DNA from: Poriferisodalis sp965198245
Lineage (GTDB): Bacteria > Actinomycetota > Acidimicrobiia > Acidimicrobiales > Poriferisodalaceae
Direction of reading: 5' to 3'
Length of the DNA stretch: 64,000 nt
Assembly: GCF_965198245.1 (NCBI RefSeq)
Contig: NZ_OZ240249.1
Span: 1,302,001-1,366,000 of the forward strand
Both the position numbers and the translations under genes were made by a program. Shown here one piece after another: positions 1 to 8,014 of this stretch (the first letter of the stretch is position 1; every line of letters begins with the position of its first letter). Under the pieces are notes generated by a model that saw only the letters and a program-made list of their open reading frames with translations, searched no databases and was not told the DNA's origin.

Positions 1-352
1 CGTGGCGTTGGGCGACAAGTACGCGGGACTCATGGGCAATGACTCGGCGGCGATCGAACGGGCCGAGGCAGCAGCCCGCGCCGCAGGAGAACCTCTCTGG
101 CACCTGCCGCTGCCGCCGGAGTATCGCGAGCAACTCGACTCTCCGATTGCCGACCTGCGCAACATCGGCAAGGGCCGCTACGGGGGCACGCTTGTCGCCG
201 GCATCTTCCTGTCGGAGTTCGTCGGCGAGACCCCCTGGGTGCATCTCGACATTGCCGGTCCAGTGCGAACCGATGCCGATGCTGGCGAGCTGTCCAAGGG
301 TGCGACCGGCTTTGGCGTGCGCACGCTGGTCGAACTGGTGTGCAATTGGTAA
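1..352 (+). CDS. pepA: Leucyl aminopeptidase (M17 family), C-terminal fragment
   Basis: This is the last 116 or so residues of a cytosolic M17 leucine aminopeptidase, a two-metal exopeptidase that removes N-terminal residues from peptides. The visible part has the family's C-terminal signature: VALGDKYAGLMGN at the window edge, LRNIGKGRYGGTLVAGIFL in the middle, and WVHLDIAGP near the end, the latter two belonging to the catalytic domain. The gene is cut by the window start; the GTG at position 2 is an internal valine codon, not a start. It ends with TAA at 350-352 and converges on the minus-strand gene that ends at 405. The family assignment is firm; the metal ligands of the N-terminal part of the catalytic domain are outside the window. 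Confidence 0.93.
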   Translation, partial: VALGDKYAGLMGNDSAAIERAEAAARAAGEPLWHLPLPPEYREQLDSPIADLRNIGKGRYGGTLVAGIFLSEFVGETPWVHLDIAGPVRTDADAGELSKGATGFGVRTLVELVCNW

Positions 353-404
353 TCGGGTGCCGCCCTGCGTCTGGCGGACAGTGACCGCGCCCCGGCTGGA
401 CGCG

Positions 405-1187
405 TCATACATTTCGGGTGGCGTGAGGCCGTACGCAACGGTCGGCCCACGCCCATGCAGTTGCCTCGTTGGCAGCCCTCGGCGCCAACCCCAGCATCAC
501 GAGCCGCTCTGCGGATTCGTGAAGGCCGTGACCAAGCATCAGCATGCATGTCGCAAGCAGCCGAGTTTCGCCCACGGAAAAGTCCGTATGTCCAACGGTG
601 CGAGTCCAGCGACCGATCTCGTCGCGCAGTTCGCGCGGCATGCGAACGTGCAGCTTGCGCGGTACCGGCGGCATCTGCCTGCGCACAATCAGAACAGCGT
701 CGTTCTCGAAGTGGGCCAGATCGAACATGCGGCAGCGGTCGATGGTTCTCATGAACGTGCTCTGGCGACCGCCGCGGTGTTGAAGACCGAGTCGCTGCGC
801 AGTGGACTCGAGGTTTAGGCGCAGAATCTCACCCGGGGCCAGTTCGTCGAATTCGCGCGCAAGCAGCCGCAGCAGCCAGACCGCACTGGGGCCGAGCACA
901 GCGATCCAGAAGCGCTCCACGTAGGCCGAGCGCGGGTCGTGGCCATCGCGGTGCAGTTTGGGGTCGTCCCAGGGCCGCACCTGCAGGACCCGCAGTGGCT
1001 CCGCCGCCGCTCCGATGTGCGCAGTGCTGCCCGGCCCGGTTGCAGTGCCGCCGACTAGTTGCAGTGTGGCTGGGGTGGCCCCATCTGGAGCGGCCGAGTG
1101 GATGGGGACTGTGGGCCTCTGTTCAGCTGGCACTGGGATCTCCCTCACGTTCGCTTGCGACTGCCATTCACTTGGAACGTAATACAT
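405..1187 (-). CDS. Conserved hypothetical protein, possible helix-turn-helix fold
   Basis: About 260 residues. The first 75 residues are low in complexity and rich in Pro, Ala and Thr. From DPRSAYVERFWIAVLGPSA onward the protein is compact and looks like a conserved actinobacterial family of unknown function: a WLLRLLAREFD helix, an LNLESTAQRLGL segment that resembles a helix-turn-helix, an STFMRTIDRCRMFDLA helix, and a VRRQMPPVPRKLHVRMP strand-turn region. I know similar unnamed actinobacterial proteins but no function. The ATG at 1187 is chosen because the frame upstream runs through an AT-rich intergenic region and then antisense to the sirtuin gene; no clear ribosome binding site precedes it, so a leaderless start or a GTG at 1148 is possible. 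It is transcribed divergently from the sirtuin gene. Confidence 0.6.
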   Translation of the reverse strand: MYYVPSEWQSQANVREIPVPAEQRPTVPIHSAAPDGATPATLQLVGGTATGPGSTAHIGAAAEPLRVLQVRPWDDPKLHRDGHDPRSAYVERFWIAVLGPSAVWLLRLLAREFDELAPGEILRLNLESTAQRLGLQHRGGRQSTFMRTIDRCRMFDLAHFENDAVLIVRRQMPPVPRKLHVRMPRELRDEIGRWTRTVGHTDFSVGETRLLATCMLMLGHGLHESAERLVMLGLAPRAANEATAWAWADRCVRPHATRNV

Positions 1188-1349
1188 ATATATCAAAATA
1201 GATGAAAATAATATGAAAATTATTGGAAGTGCCACAACGCTCGTGAAATTGACTCCTGCGCAATAGGTCAGAATGGGCAACATGAACGCCGCGATCTCGC
1301 TCGACGGCTCCGGCATGCTGAGCGCTATCGTCATCGGGCGTTGGTCAGA
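1188..1349. promoter_or_regulatory. AT-rich divergent intergenic region
   Basis: The region between the minus-strand conserved gene and the sirtuin contains an AT-rich island (roughly 1183-1250) in otherwise GC-rich DNA, with several TATA-like and AATAAT-like hexamers on both strands. It most likely carries the divergent promoters, but no single -35/-10 pair stands out. A short imperfect direct repeat built on GGTCAGAATGGG occurs at about 1267 and 1343. Confidence 0.35.
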
Positions 1350-2168
1350 ATGGGTGAGATGAACCCGGATGAGATGAACACTGGGGCCGATTCGAGTTCC
1401 GCAGTCGACGACGTGCGATCTGTGGCTGGATGGATCGACGAGGCACGTGCCATCACGGTGCTCACCGGTGCAGGCATCTCCACCGATTCGGGCATTCCGG
1501 ACTTTCGCGGTCCAAATGGCGTGTGGACGAAGAACCCCGCCGCCGAGAAGCAGGCGACGCTGCAGAACTACTTGGCCGATCCCGAGGTGCGCGCCTTGGC
1601 GTGGCGAGCTCGCATGGACCACCGGGCCTGGGGCGCCGAGCCCAACGACGGTCACAGGGCCCTCGTGCAGCTGGAGCGCCGTCGCAAGCTGGTGTCGCTC
1701 TTGACGCAGAACGTGGATGGGCTGCACCACGACGCCGGATCAGATCCCGACAAGATCGTGGAGGTGCACGGCACCATCCGCGAGGTTGCGTGCCTGGAGT
1801 GCGACTACCGCGACGACATGGGAATCGCGCTGGACCGGGTGCGGCTCGGCGAGGACGACCCACCATGCCCCGAGTGCGGCGGGATTCTCAAGAGCGCCAC
1901 GATCAGCTTCGGTCAGCAGCTCGTTGCACGAGACCTGCTGCGCGCTCAGATCGCAGCCGAGAATTGCGACCTGATGCTGGCCGTGGGCACGACGCTGGCC
2001 GTGTACCCCATCGCTGCGGTTGTACCCACAGCCAAGTCGGCCGGTGCACGCGTGGTGATCGTCAACGCCGAGCCCACCGAGATGGATCACCTAGCCGACA
2101 TGGTCCTGCGGATGTCCATCTCTGAGGTACTGCCGCGAATCTGCGGCCGCACCTCCCGCCTGAGGTGA
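1350..2168 (+). CDS. cobB: NAD-dependent protein deacylase (sirtuin family)
   Basis: A 272-residue Sir2-family enzyme that uses NAD+ to remove acyl groups from protein lysines, giving nicotinamide and O-acyl-ADP-ribose. Visible motifs in order: the NAD-binding GAGISTDSGIPDFRG at residues 40-54, TQNVDGLH at 119-126, the catalytic His140 in VEVHGT, a zinc ribbon with Cys148/Cys151 and Cys173/Cys176, the GTT segment after LMLAVG, and VIVNAEPT near the C-terminus. Length matches the bacterial family. ATG 1350 is chosen with GGTGAG between it and the next ATG at 1359; a TTG at 1341 and an ATG at 1374 are alternatives. It stands alone between a divergent unknown gene and the rhodanese-ThiF gene, so no pathway can be inferred from context. 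Substrate class (acetyl, succinyl or other) cannot be read from the sequence. Confidence 0.92.
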   Translation: MGEMNPDEMNTGADSSSAVDDVRSVAGWIDEARAITVLTGAGISTDSGIPDFRGPNGVWTKNPAAEKQATLQNYLADPEVRALAWRARMDHRAWGAEPNDGHRALVQLERRRKLVSLLTQNVDGLHHDAGSDPDKIVEVHGTIREVACLECDYRDDMGIALDRVRLGEDDPPCPECGGILKSATISFGQQLVARDLLRAQIAAENCDLMLAVGTTLAVYPIAAVVPTAKSAGARVVIVNAEPTEMDHLADMVLRMSISEVLPRICGRTSRLR

Positions 2169-2289
2169 CACCCGCGTGGCGTCCGGGGTGACTAATTCCT
2201 GACTAGATAGGTAGGATTTAGGATCCGAGCCTGATCGGTTGATCAGGTCGTACCGCACGCGACGCCGAGTCACGAACAGGGAGGCCCAG

Positions 2290-3453
2290 ATGCCCTCGTT
2301 CCGCGAACTGCTGACAGCGACCAAACGCGAGATCACCGAGATCGACACGGCCACCGCCGCCGAGTGGATCTCCGACCGCTCACCGGTCGTGCTCGACGTG
2401 CGCGAGCCCGACGAGTACACCCAGGGTGCGCTCGTCGAGGCGATCCATATCCCGCGCGGGCATCTCGAGGCGCAGATCGAGAACCGAGTGCTCGATCACG
2501 ACGCCGAGATCATCATCTATTGCGCCGGCGGCGTTCGCTCGGCCTTTGCGGCCAAGACACTCGCCGAACTCGGGTACCCCAACTCGGTCTCCATGGATGG
2601 CGGCTTTGGCCGCTGGAAGGACGAAGGTCGTCCGTGGGCCACGCCTGCCTCCCTCGGCGCCGAACAGCGCAACCGCTACCTGCGTCACCTGCTGCTGCCC
2701 GAGGTGGGCGAGGCCGGACAGCTCAAGCTGCTTGACGCCAAGGTGCTCATGCTGGGCGCCGGCGGCCTCGGCTCTCCCGCAGCGCTGTACCTGGCTGCGG
2801 CCGGCGTCGGCACCATCGGCATCATCGACATGGATGTGGTCGACGAATCCAACCTGCAGCGCCAGATCCTCCACAACGTCGACCGGGTGGGCGACCGCAA
2901 GGTGGATTCGGCTAAGAAGACCCTCACTGCCCTGAACCCTGACGTCAACGTGGTCACCTACGACACCCGGCTCGGTGCCGACAACGTGCTCGACATCTTG
3001 TCGGGCTGGGATGTCGTCGTGGACGGCGCCGACAACTTCCCGAGCCGCTACCTGCTCAATGACGCGTCGGTGAAGCTGGGCATTCCGGTGGTGCACGGTT
3101 CGATCTTCCGCTTCGAGGGCCAGATCACGGTCTTCGACCCGCACAACGGTCCGACCTATCGCGATTACCTGCCCGAGCCCCCGCCGGCAGAACTTGCTCC
3201 CTCGTGCGCTGAAGCTGGCGTGCTCGGCGTGCTGCCAGGCATCGTCGGGTCGATCCAGGCGCTCGAGACGATCAAGCTGATCCTGGGCATCGGCGACGGC
3301 TTGGCGGGTCGCATCATCGCGTTCGACTCCCTGGAGATGTCGTTCCGCGAGTTCCGGTTGCGGCCCGACCCCTCCAACGAGGTGACCTACGCCAATCGCG
3401 AGCGCATCACGGTCAGCGAGCTCGACGGTCTCTGCAGCCCCACGCTGAGCTGA
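2290..3453 (+). CDS. moeZ: Rhodanese-ThiF/MoeB fusion: sulfur-carrier adenylyltransferase and sulfurtransferase
   Basis: A 387-residue fusion. Residues 1-115 form a rhodanese domain (LDVREPDEY; active-site Cys78 in the loop YCAGGVRS). Residues about 123-375 form a ThiF/MoeB E1-like adenylyltransferase with the ATP-binding GAGGLGS loop at 156-162, then DESNLQRQ and a conserved SCAEAGVLGVLPG segment. Such enzymes adenylate the C-terminal Gly-Gly of ubiquitin-like sulfur carriers and load sulfur for molybdopterin, thiamine, thiolated cysteine or tRNA thiolation. The two CxxC zinc pairs of E. coli MoeB are absent, as in mycobacterial MoeZ. The domain order is notable: rhodanese comes first, whereas Mycobacterium tuberculosis MoeZ has it last. 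ATG 2290 is preceded by a strong GGGAGG sequence. No carrier-protein gene is adjacent. Confidence 0.88.
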   Translation: MPSFRELLTATKREITEIDTATAAEWISDRSPVVLDVREPDEYTQGALVEAIHIPRGHLEAQIENRVLDHDAEIIIYCAGGVRSAFAAKTLAELGYPNSVSMDGGFGRWKDEGRPWATPASLGAEQRNRYLRHLLLPEVGEAGQLKLLDAKVLMLGAGGLGSPAALYLAAAGVGTIGIIDMDVVDESNLQRQILHNVDRVGDRKVDSAKKTLTALNPDVNVVTYDTRLGADNVLDILSGWDVVVDGADNFPSRYLLNDASVKLGIPVVHGSIFRFEGQITVFDPHNGPTYRDYLPEPPPAELAPSCAEAGVLGVLPGIVGSIQALETIKLILGIGDGLAGRIIAFDSLEMSFREFRLRPDPSNEVTYANRERITVSELDGLCSPTLS

Positions 3454-3476
3454 GCCGGCCCCGCTCCGGGGTCGGC
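3454..3476 (+). terminator. GC-rich hairpin after the rhodanese-ThiF gene
   Basis: A ten-pair stem (GCCGGCCCCG with CGGGGTCGGC, one G-T pair) closes on a three-base CTC loop immediately after the stop codon. There is no U tract, so it may act as a stability element or a weak terminator before the flavoprotein gene. Confidence 0.5.
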
Positions 3477-3517
3477 GACGACAGAGGGGCCGGGAGCCAC
3501 CGGTACGCTGCCCACTC

Positions 3518-4885
3518 ATGGCCCAGAAGCGCTTCGTCGTGATCGGCGGTGGCCCAGCGGGCCATTCGGCGGCAACCTACGCGGCGCGCTACGGCGCAGA
3601 AGTGACGCTCATCGAGCGTGACATCGTCGGCGGTTCTGCACACCTGCGGGATTGCGTGCCCTCCAAGACCATGATCGCGACGGGTTCCGCGCTCAGCTTC
3701 GCCGGCCGCCTCGACGACTTGGGCTTGGCCAACGTCTCCACGTCGGTCGACACGCCGCACTTGCGCCAGCGCATCGGCGACATCGAGGACCGCCTCGCGG
3801 AAGTCGCCCGTCAGATGTTGGTCAGCCAGGGTGTGCGGATCCTGTCGGGCTCAGGTCGCCTGCTCGGGCCCAACGACGTCTGCGCCGACACATCGGACGG
3901 AGCGGTCGAGCTGTCCGCCGACGTCATCGTGCTGTCGACCGGCAGCCGTCCCCGGATCCCCGACTGGGCACCCATCGACGGTGAGCGGATTCTCACCACC
4001 CGTGACGCGTACCCGCCCGCGGAGCTTCCTGAACATCTCGTTGTCGTGGGCTCAGGCGTGACCGGTGTGGAGTTCGTGCACATGTTCACCTCGCTGGGCT
4101 CGAAGGTGACGCTGATCGTCAGCCGCCAGCAGGTGCTGCCGCACAAGGATCCCGAGGCCGCCGCTGTGCTTGAGCAGACCTTCGGCGATCTCGGCGTGCA
4201 CATGCTCAAGGGCGCACGTGCGGTGAGCATCGTGCGTGACGGCGACGCCGTGGAGGTCGTCTGCAGCGATGGGCGAACGGTGCAGGCATCTCATGCGCTG
4301 CTCGCCATCGGCTCGATCCCCAACAGCGACGGGCTGGGTCTCGAGAACACCGATGTGCGCGTCGACGAGCACGGATTCGTCGAGGTCGATCACAACCTCT
4401 GCTCGTCGGGTCCGGGCATTTATGCGGCCGGCGACTTGTCCGGCAAGCTGCCGCTGTCGTCGGTGGCGGCCATGCAGGGGCGCAAGATCGTCGAGCATTC
4501 GATGGGCCTGCACGACAGCCGGCCCCATCGACACCTCGACTACGACAAGGCCGCGTCGGCCATCTTCACCGAGCCCGAGATCGCCGATGTCGGACTTGCC
4601 GAGGCCGAGGCGTTTGCCACGGGCCGCAAGATCCGCGTCACCAAGGTGCCGTTCGGTGCCAATGCCAAGGCGCTGATCGAGGAGAATCCGCGTGGCTTTG
4701 TCAAGATCGTCTCTGATCCGCTGACCGGCCAGGTCCTGGGCGGATCGATCGTGGGCCGCCATGCAGCCGAGTTGATCTCGGTCGTGGCGCTGGCTGTGAG
4801 CGCGAACCTGCGAGTCCAGGACATCGCCGAGAGCCTGTTCGTATATCCATCCCTGAGCGAGGCCCTCTGCGAGGCAGCCGAGTGA
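3518..4885 (+). CDS. lpdA: LpdA-type NAD(P)H-dependent flavoprotein oxidoreductase (quinone reductase-like)
   Basis: A 455-residue pyridine nucleotide-disulfide oxidoreductase. It has the FAD-binding GGGPAG near the N-terminus, a second dinucleotide fold starting VVVGSGVTGVEF, the AAGDLSG FAD motif and a C-terminal dimerisation domain ending VYPSLSEAL. The redox site differs from true lipoamide dehydrogenase: the usual Cys-x4-Cys is GGSAHLRDC, with Ala41 where the first cysteine belongs and only Cys46 left, and the C-terminal His-Glu dyad is replaced by the YPSLSE context. Mycobacterium tuberculosis LpdA (Rv3303c) has the same changes and works as an NAD(P)H:quinone reductase, so dihydrolipoamide oxidation is not expected here. 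The ATG at 3518 is clear, and the next gene starts 19 bases after the stop. Cytosolic. Confidence 0.85.
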   Translation: MAQKRFVVIGGGPAGHSAATYAARYGAEVTLIERDIVGGSAHLRDCVPSKTMIATGSALSFAGRLDDLGLANVSTSVDTPHLRQRIGDIEDRLAEVARQMLVSQGVRILSGSGRLLGPNDVCADTSDGAVELSADVIVLSTGSRPRIPDWAPIDGERILTTRDAYPPAELPEHLVVVGSGVTGVEFVHMFTSLGSKVTLIVSRQQVLPHKDPEAAAVLEQTFGDLGVHMLKGARAVSIVRDGDAVEVVCSDGRTVQASHALLAIGSIPNSDGLGLENTDVRVDEHGFVEVDHNLCSSGPGIYAAGDLSGKLPLSSVAAMQGRKIVEHSMGLHDSRPHRHLDYDKAASAIFTEPEIADVGLAEAEAFATGRKIRVTKVPFGANAKALIEENPRGFVKIVSDPLTGQVLGGSIVGRHAAELISVVALAVSANLRVQDIAESLFVYPSLSEALCEAAE

Positions 4886-4904
4886 GTAGGCCTGAGGCCG
4901 CCGA

Positions 4905-6503
4905 GTGAGCCACCGCAGTTGGCGGGCTCGCCTCATTCTTATTTCGCTGGCGGCGTTGACCCTGCTGGGAGCAGTCGCGACCGCTGGCTCTGCATTCGTG
5001 CTGCTCCAGCTCGGGCGGATCGAACGTCACGAATTGGCAGACGTGCTCACCTCAGCGCCTCAGCAGCCAGTGACGGCGGCCGATGTCGTGATCGGCCAGA
5101 CGTCGACAGCGCTCGGGAATCCCGATGGTGAGCCCCCTGGACACACAGCTGAGGGCGGCGGAGGCGGCACGACGGGAGATGGCGACGGAGCAGCCGATGA
5201 GGCCGACGCGGCATCGGGATCGGCTGGTACAGACAACCAATCCCCAGGGCAGCCAGTGCTCCCAGGCAGCCCGACGGGCGAGAACTACCTGCTCGTGGGC
5301 ATCGACAGCACGTTGGGGCTCTCAGCGGACGACCCTTTGCGCGCGGGCCATTCAGACTTCAGCCGACTCGCAGACGTGATCATGGTGATTCGGCTGCGCA
5401 ATGACGGGACGGCCGCAATGATGTCGATCCCGCGCGATCTCGCCGCCGAGATCGCAGGCACCAGCGACATCACAGGCATCAGTCAGATTGCCAAGATAAA
5501 TAGCGCCTACAACCGCGACCGAACGACCGCTGGTCGCGCTGCACGAATGATCGACACCGTGGAGGAGAATCTCGAGATCACCTTGCAGCACTTCATCGAA
5601 GTCGACTTCCAGGCCTTCCTGCGACTCGTGGACGCAGTCGGCGGCGTTCAGATGACGTTTAGCCAGCCCCTCAGAGATCAACCGAACGGCGGTACGAGCA
5701 GCCCGACTGAGAGCCGTAGTGGCTTCGTCACCAAGGCTGGCACGCACGTCCTCGACGGCCGGCAGGCACTGGCGTACGTACGGAGCCGCCACCTCGAAGA
5801 GCAGTCTCCTGACGGCACGTGGCAACGCCATGGCATCTGGAATGATCTCGCTCGCAACGACCGCCAACGCGAGTTCATGCGTATTGCCGCCGAGCAAGTC
5901 GCACCGGGACTTCTCGCGAGTCCGATCAAGTTGCTCTCGATTCTTGACATCGCAGCCGACCATCTGTCGACCTCTGACACTCTGAGCATTGTGAACGATG
6001 GCCGGCGTCTCGCGTCGAGATTCCCGGGCATCGACTTCGATACCGACTTCGAGGAATATGAGCTGCGGGTGCAGGATGTCCACGATCCCGTGCGGTGGTC
6101 GCTGGGGCTCACGCCCGACCCCCACAACCAGCGGGTGCTGGATGTGTTCCGGGGCATCGGCTGGGACGACATCGTGGAGTCACGCGTGACGGTGAAGGTC
6201 ACGGGCACGGCGCGCCATCGGCTTGCAGCAGAGCTGAGCGAGCTCGGCTTCGACGCGGAGGCCGCGGGAGCGATACCCGAAGGCGTTGATCGCCCTCCGG
6301 TCGGCACGGTCGTCTATCTCTCTTCTGAGGGTCGCCTTGCAGCGGGACTGCTCGCCAGTCACCTCGTGCCTGTGCCAGACTTCGCCGGCCATGACGACCT
6401 CGATGCAACCACGGTGATCCTGCACGCAGGCGAAGGGCCACTGCGCGTCGATGCGGGCTACCGGCGGGTTGACGTGCCGACTGCTGAACAACTTGTGCCA
6501 TGA
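4905..6503 (+). CDS. LytR-CpsA-Psr (LCP) family cell-wall glycopolymer ligase
   Basis: A 532-residue membrane-anchored protein. Residues 10-30 form one transmembrane segment, followed by a Gly/Asp/Ala-rich linker to about residue 120. The LCP domain spans roughly 125-350 with the expected landmarks: YLLVGIDS, LADVIMVIRLR, MMSIPRDL, KINSAYNRD, VDAVGGVQM and GRQALAYVRSRH. LCP proteins transfer polyprenyl-linked glycopolymers to peptidoglycan on the outer face of the membrane. The last 120 residues (from VTVKVTGTARHRLAAEL) resemble the LytR_C module often fused to actinobacterial LCPs. It starts with GTG at 4905 and its stop overlaps the start of the UDP-sugar dehydrogenase gene by four bases (ATGA), indicating translational coupling and a shared envelope role. 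Confidence 0.88.
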   Translation: MSHRSWRARLILISLAALTLLGAVATAGSAFVLLQLGRIERHELADVLTSAPQQPVTAADVVIGQTSTALGNPDGEPPGHTAEGGGGGTTGDGDGAADEADAASGSAGTDNQSPGQPVLPGSPTGENYLLVGIDSTLGLSADDPLRAGHSDFSRLADVIMVIRLRNDGTAAMMSIPRDLAAEIAGTSDITGISQIAKINSAYNRDRTTAGRAARMIDTVEENLEITLQHFIEVDFQAFLRLVDAVGGVQMTFSQPLRDQPNGGTSSPTESRSGFVTKAGTHVLDGRQALAYVRSRHLEEQSPDGTWQRHGIWNDLARNDRQREFMRIAAEQVAPGLLASPIKLLSILDIAADHLSTSDTLSIVNDGRRLASRFPGIDFDTDFEEYELRVQDVHDPVRWSLGLTPDPHNQRVLDVFRGIGWDDIVESRVTVKVTGTARHRLAAELSELGFDAEAAGAIPEGVDRPPVGTVVYLSSEGRLAAGLLASHLVPVPDFAGHDDLDATTVILHAGEGPLRVDAGYRRVDVPTAEQLVP

Positions 6504-7876
6504 GCGAAACAGCGCCCCCGCAACGGATCCTCGTCGTCGGCGCCGGCTACGTCGGCCTCACGACGGCGGCGTGCTTCGCCCACCTTGGCCATGACGTCAT
6601 CTGTGCCGACATCGATCGTGCCAAGGTGGCGTCGCTGTCAGCTGGCGTCGTGCCGATTCGCGAGACCGATCTCGACCGGCTTGTCACTGAAGGCATCGCA
6701 CAGCGTCGCCTCCGCTTCGTGATCTCGGCCGAGGCTGTTGCGGCCACGTGCGATATCGCCTTCCTGTGCGTCCCGACGCCATTGCGTGCTGACGGTGAGA
6801 CGGAACTCAGCTATCTCATGGCTGCACTCGATTCGGTGGCGTCACGACTGCGGCCTGGCTCGGTGCTGGTGACCAAGTCGACCGTGCCGGTCGGCACTGC
6901 ACCCAAGATCGCGGCGGCGCTGGGACGGACCGATGTAGCGCTGGCGTCGAATCCCGAGTTCCTGCGGGAGGGCTCGGCGGTGGCCGACTTCCTCGCACCT
7001 GATCGAATCGTCATCGGGGCCGACGACCTCTCGGCGGCACACCGGATCGCAGCGCTGTATGCGGGCGTGGATGCGCCGGTAATTCTCAGCGATCCGACGT
7101 CAGCGGAAACGGTCAAGTACGCGGCGAATGCTTTCCTGGCCGCCAAGGTCTCGTTTGTGAACGCGCTCGCCGCTGTGTGCGAAGCAGTCGGGGCCGATGT
7201 CGACTCGGTGCTCGAGGGGGTCGGCTCTGATCACCGCATCGGTTCTGCGTACCTGCAACCCGGCCCCGGCTGGGGCGGTTCGTGCCTGCCGAAGGACACG
7301 CGCGCTCTGGTGTCGGTCGCGAACGACGCCGGCTACGTCTTCCATCTGCTCGAAGGCGTCATCACGGTGAACGATCAGCAGCTCGACCGCGTGGTTGCCA
7401 AGATTGCTCGCATCGTCGGCACCGAGCCTGGCCGGCCATCTGATCTCAGCACCGACGCACCCGGGGCCGACGTTCGGTGTCTCGATGGTGTGACGGTGGC
7501 GGTGCTCGGCCTGACCTTCAAGGCGGGTACCGATGACCTGCGAGGCTCTCCCGCTCTCAGGGTGGCCGACCGGCTTGGGGCTCTGGGAGCGCAACTCGTG
7601 GCGTACGACCCAGCGTTGGGCGACGACCTCGACGCTCGACCCGACATCTCCGCACAGCTGCCGGCGGCCCTGACCGTTCGCGGTTCTGCGTTTGAGGCCC
7701 TGCGCGGCGCCGATGTGGCAGTTGTGCTCACCGAGTGGCCCGAGTTCGCGACGCTCGACTGGGCCTGGGCGGCCTCCGAGATGGCTGCTGCGCGCATCGT
7801 GGACGCCCGCAACCTGCTCGATCCCGTCCAGCTGCGCGCAGCAGGCTTCACTTACGAAGGCCTCGGCCGGCGTTAG
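6500..7876 (+). CDS. ugd: UDP-glucose/GDP-mannose dehydrogenase family protein
   Basis: A 458-residue NAD-dependent nucleotide-sugar dehydrogenase that oxidises a C6 hydroxyl to a carboxylate in two steps, probably giving UDP-glucuronate. Visible motifs: NAD-binding GAGYVGL near the start, FLCVPTP, SNPEFLREG, KYAANAF, and the catalytic Cys262 in GPGWGGSCLPKD; the C-terminal domain has GLTFKAGTDDLRGSP. Length fits the family. It overlaps the LCP ligase gene by ATGA and is followed by three hairpin repeats. With the neighbouring nucleotidyltransferase it suggests synthesis of an acidic sugar for an envelope polymer. UDP-glucose is the likeliest substrate; UDP-N-acetyl sugars or GDP-mannose cannot be excluded. 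Confidence 0.92.
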   Translation: MSETAPPQRILVVGAGYVGLTTAACFAHLGHDVICADIDRAKVASLSAGVVPIRETDLDRLVTEGIAQRRLRFVISAEAVAATCDIAFLCVPTPLRADGETELSYLMAALDSVASRLRPGSVLVTKSTVPVGTAPKIAAALGRTDVALASNPEFLREGSAVADFLAPDRIVIGADDLSAAHRIAALYAGVDAPVILSDPTSAETVKYAANAFLAAKVSFVNALAAVCEAVGADVDSVLEGVGSDHRIGSAYLQPGPGWGGSCLPKDTRALVSVANDAGYVFHLLEGVITVNDQQLDRVVAKIARIVGTEPGRPSDLSTDAPGADVRCLDGVTVAVLGLTFKAGTDDLRGSPALRVADRLGALGAQLVAYDPALGDDLDARPDISAQLPAALTVRGSAFEALRGADVAVVLTEWPEFATLDWAWAASEMAAARIVDARNLLDPVQLRAAGFTYEGLGRR

Positions 7877-7950
7877 CGCCGGCGCAGGGGTTCGGCCGGC
7901 GTTAGCGCCGGCGCAGGGGTTCGGCCGGCGTTAGCGCCGGCGCAGGGGTT
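7864..7950 (+). repeat. Three tandem 29-bp hairpin repeats over the ugd stop codon
   Basis: Three copies of a 29-bp unit run head to tail at 7864, 7893 and 7922, nearly identical, with a decayed fourth start at 7951. Each unit holds the inverted repeat GCCGGCG-TTAG-CGCCGGC (7-bp stem, 4-base loop). The TAG loop of the first copy is the ugd stop codon, so the array begins inside the gene and fills most of the intergenic gap. It may act as a terminator cluster or an mRNA-stabilising element. Confidence 0.8.
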
Positions 7951-8014
7951 CAGGCGGCGTTAGTACTCTCGCTGAGCCGGACCGGGCGGGCGCGCCGGTA
8001 GCTTGTCGCCCCGT

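Noticed and set aside
1341..1349. TTG 1341 as sirtuin start.
   Set aside because: ATG 1350 follows directly in frame and is a more usual start; nothing in residues added by the TTG looks conserved.
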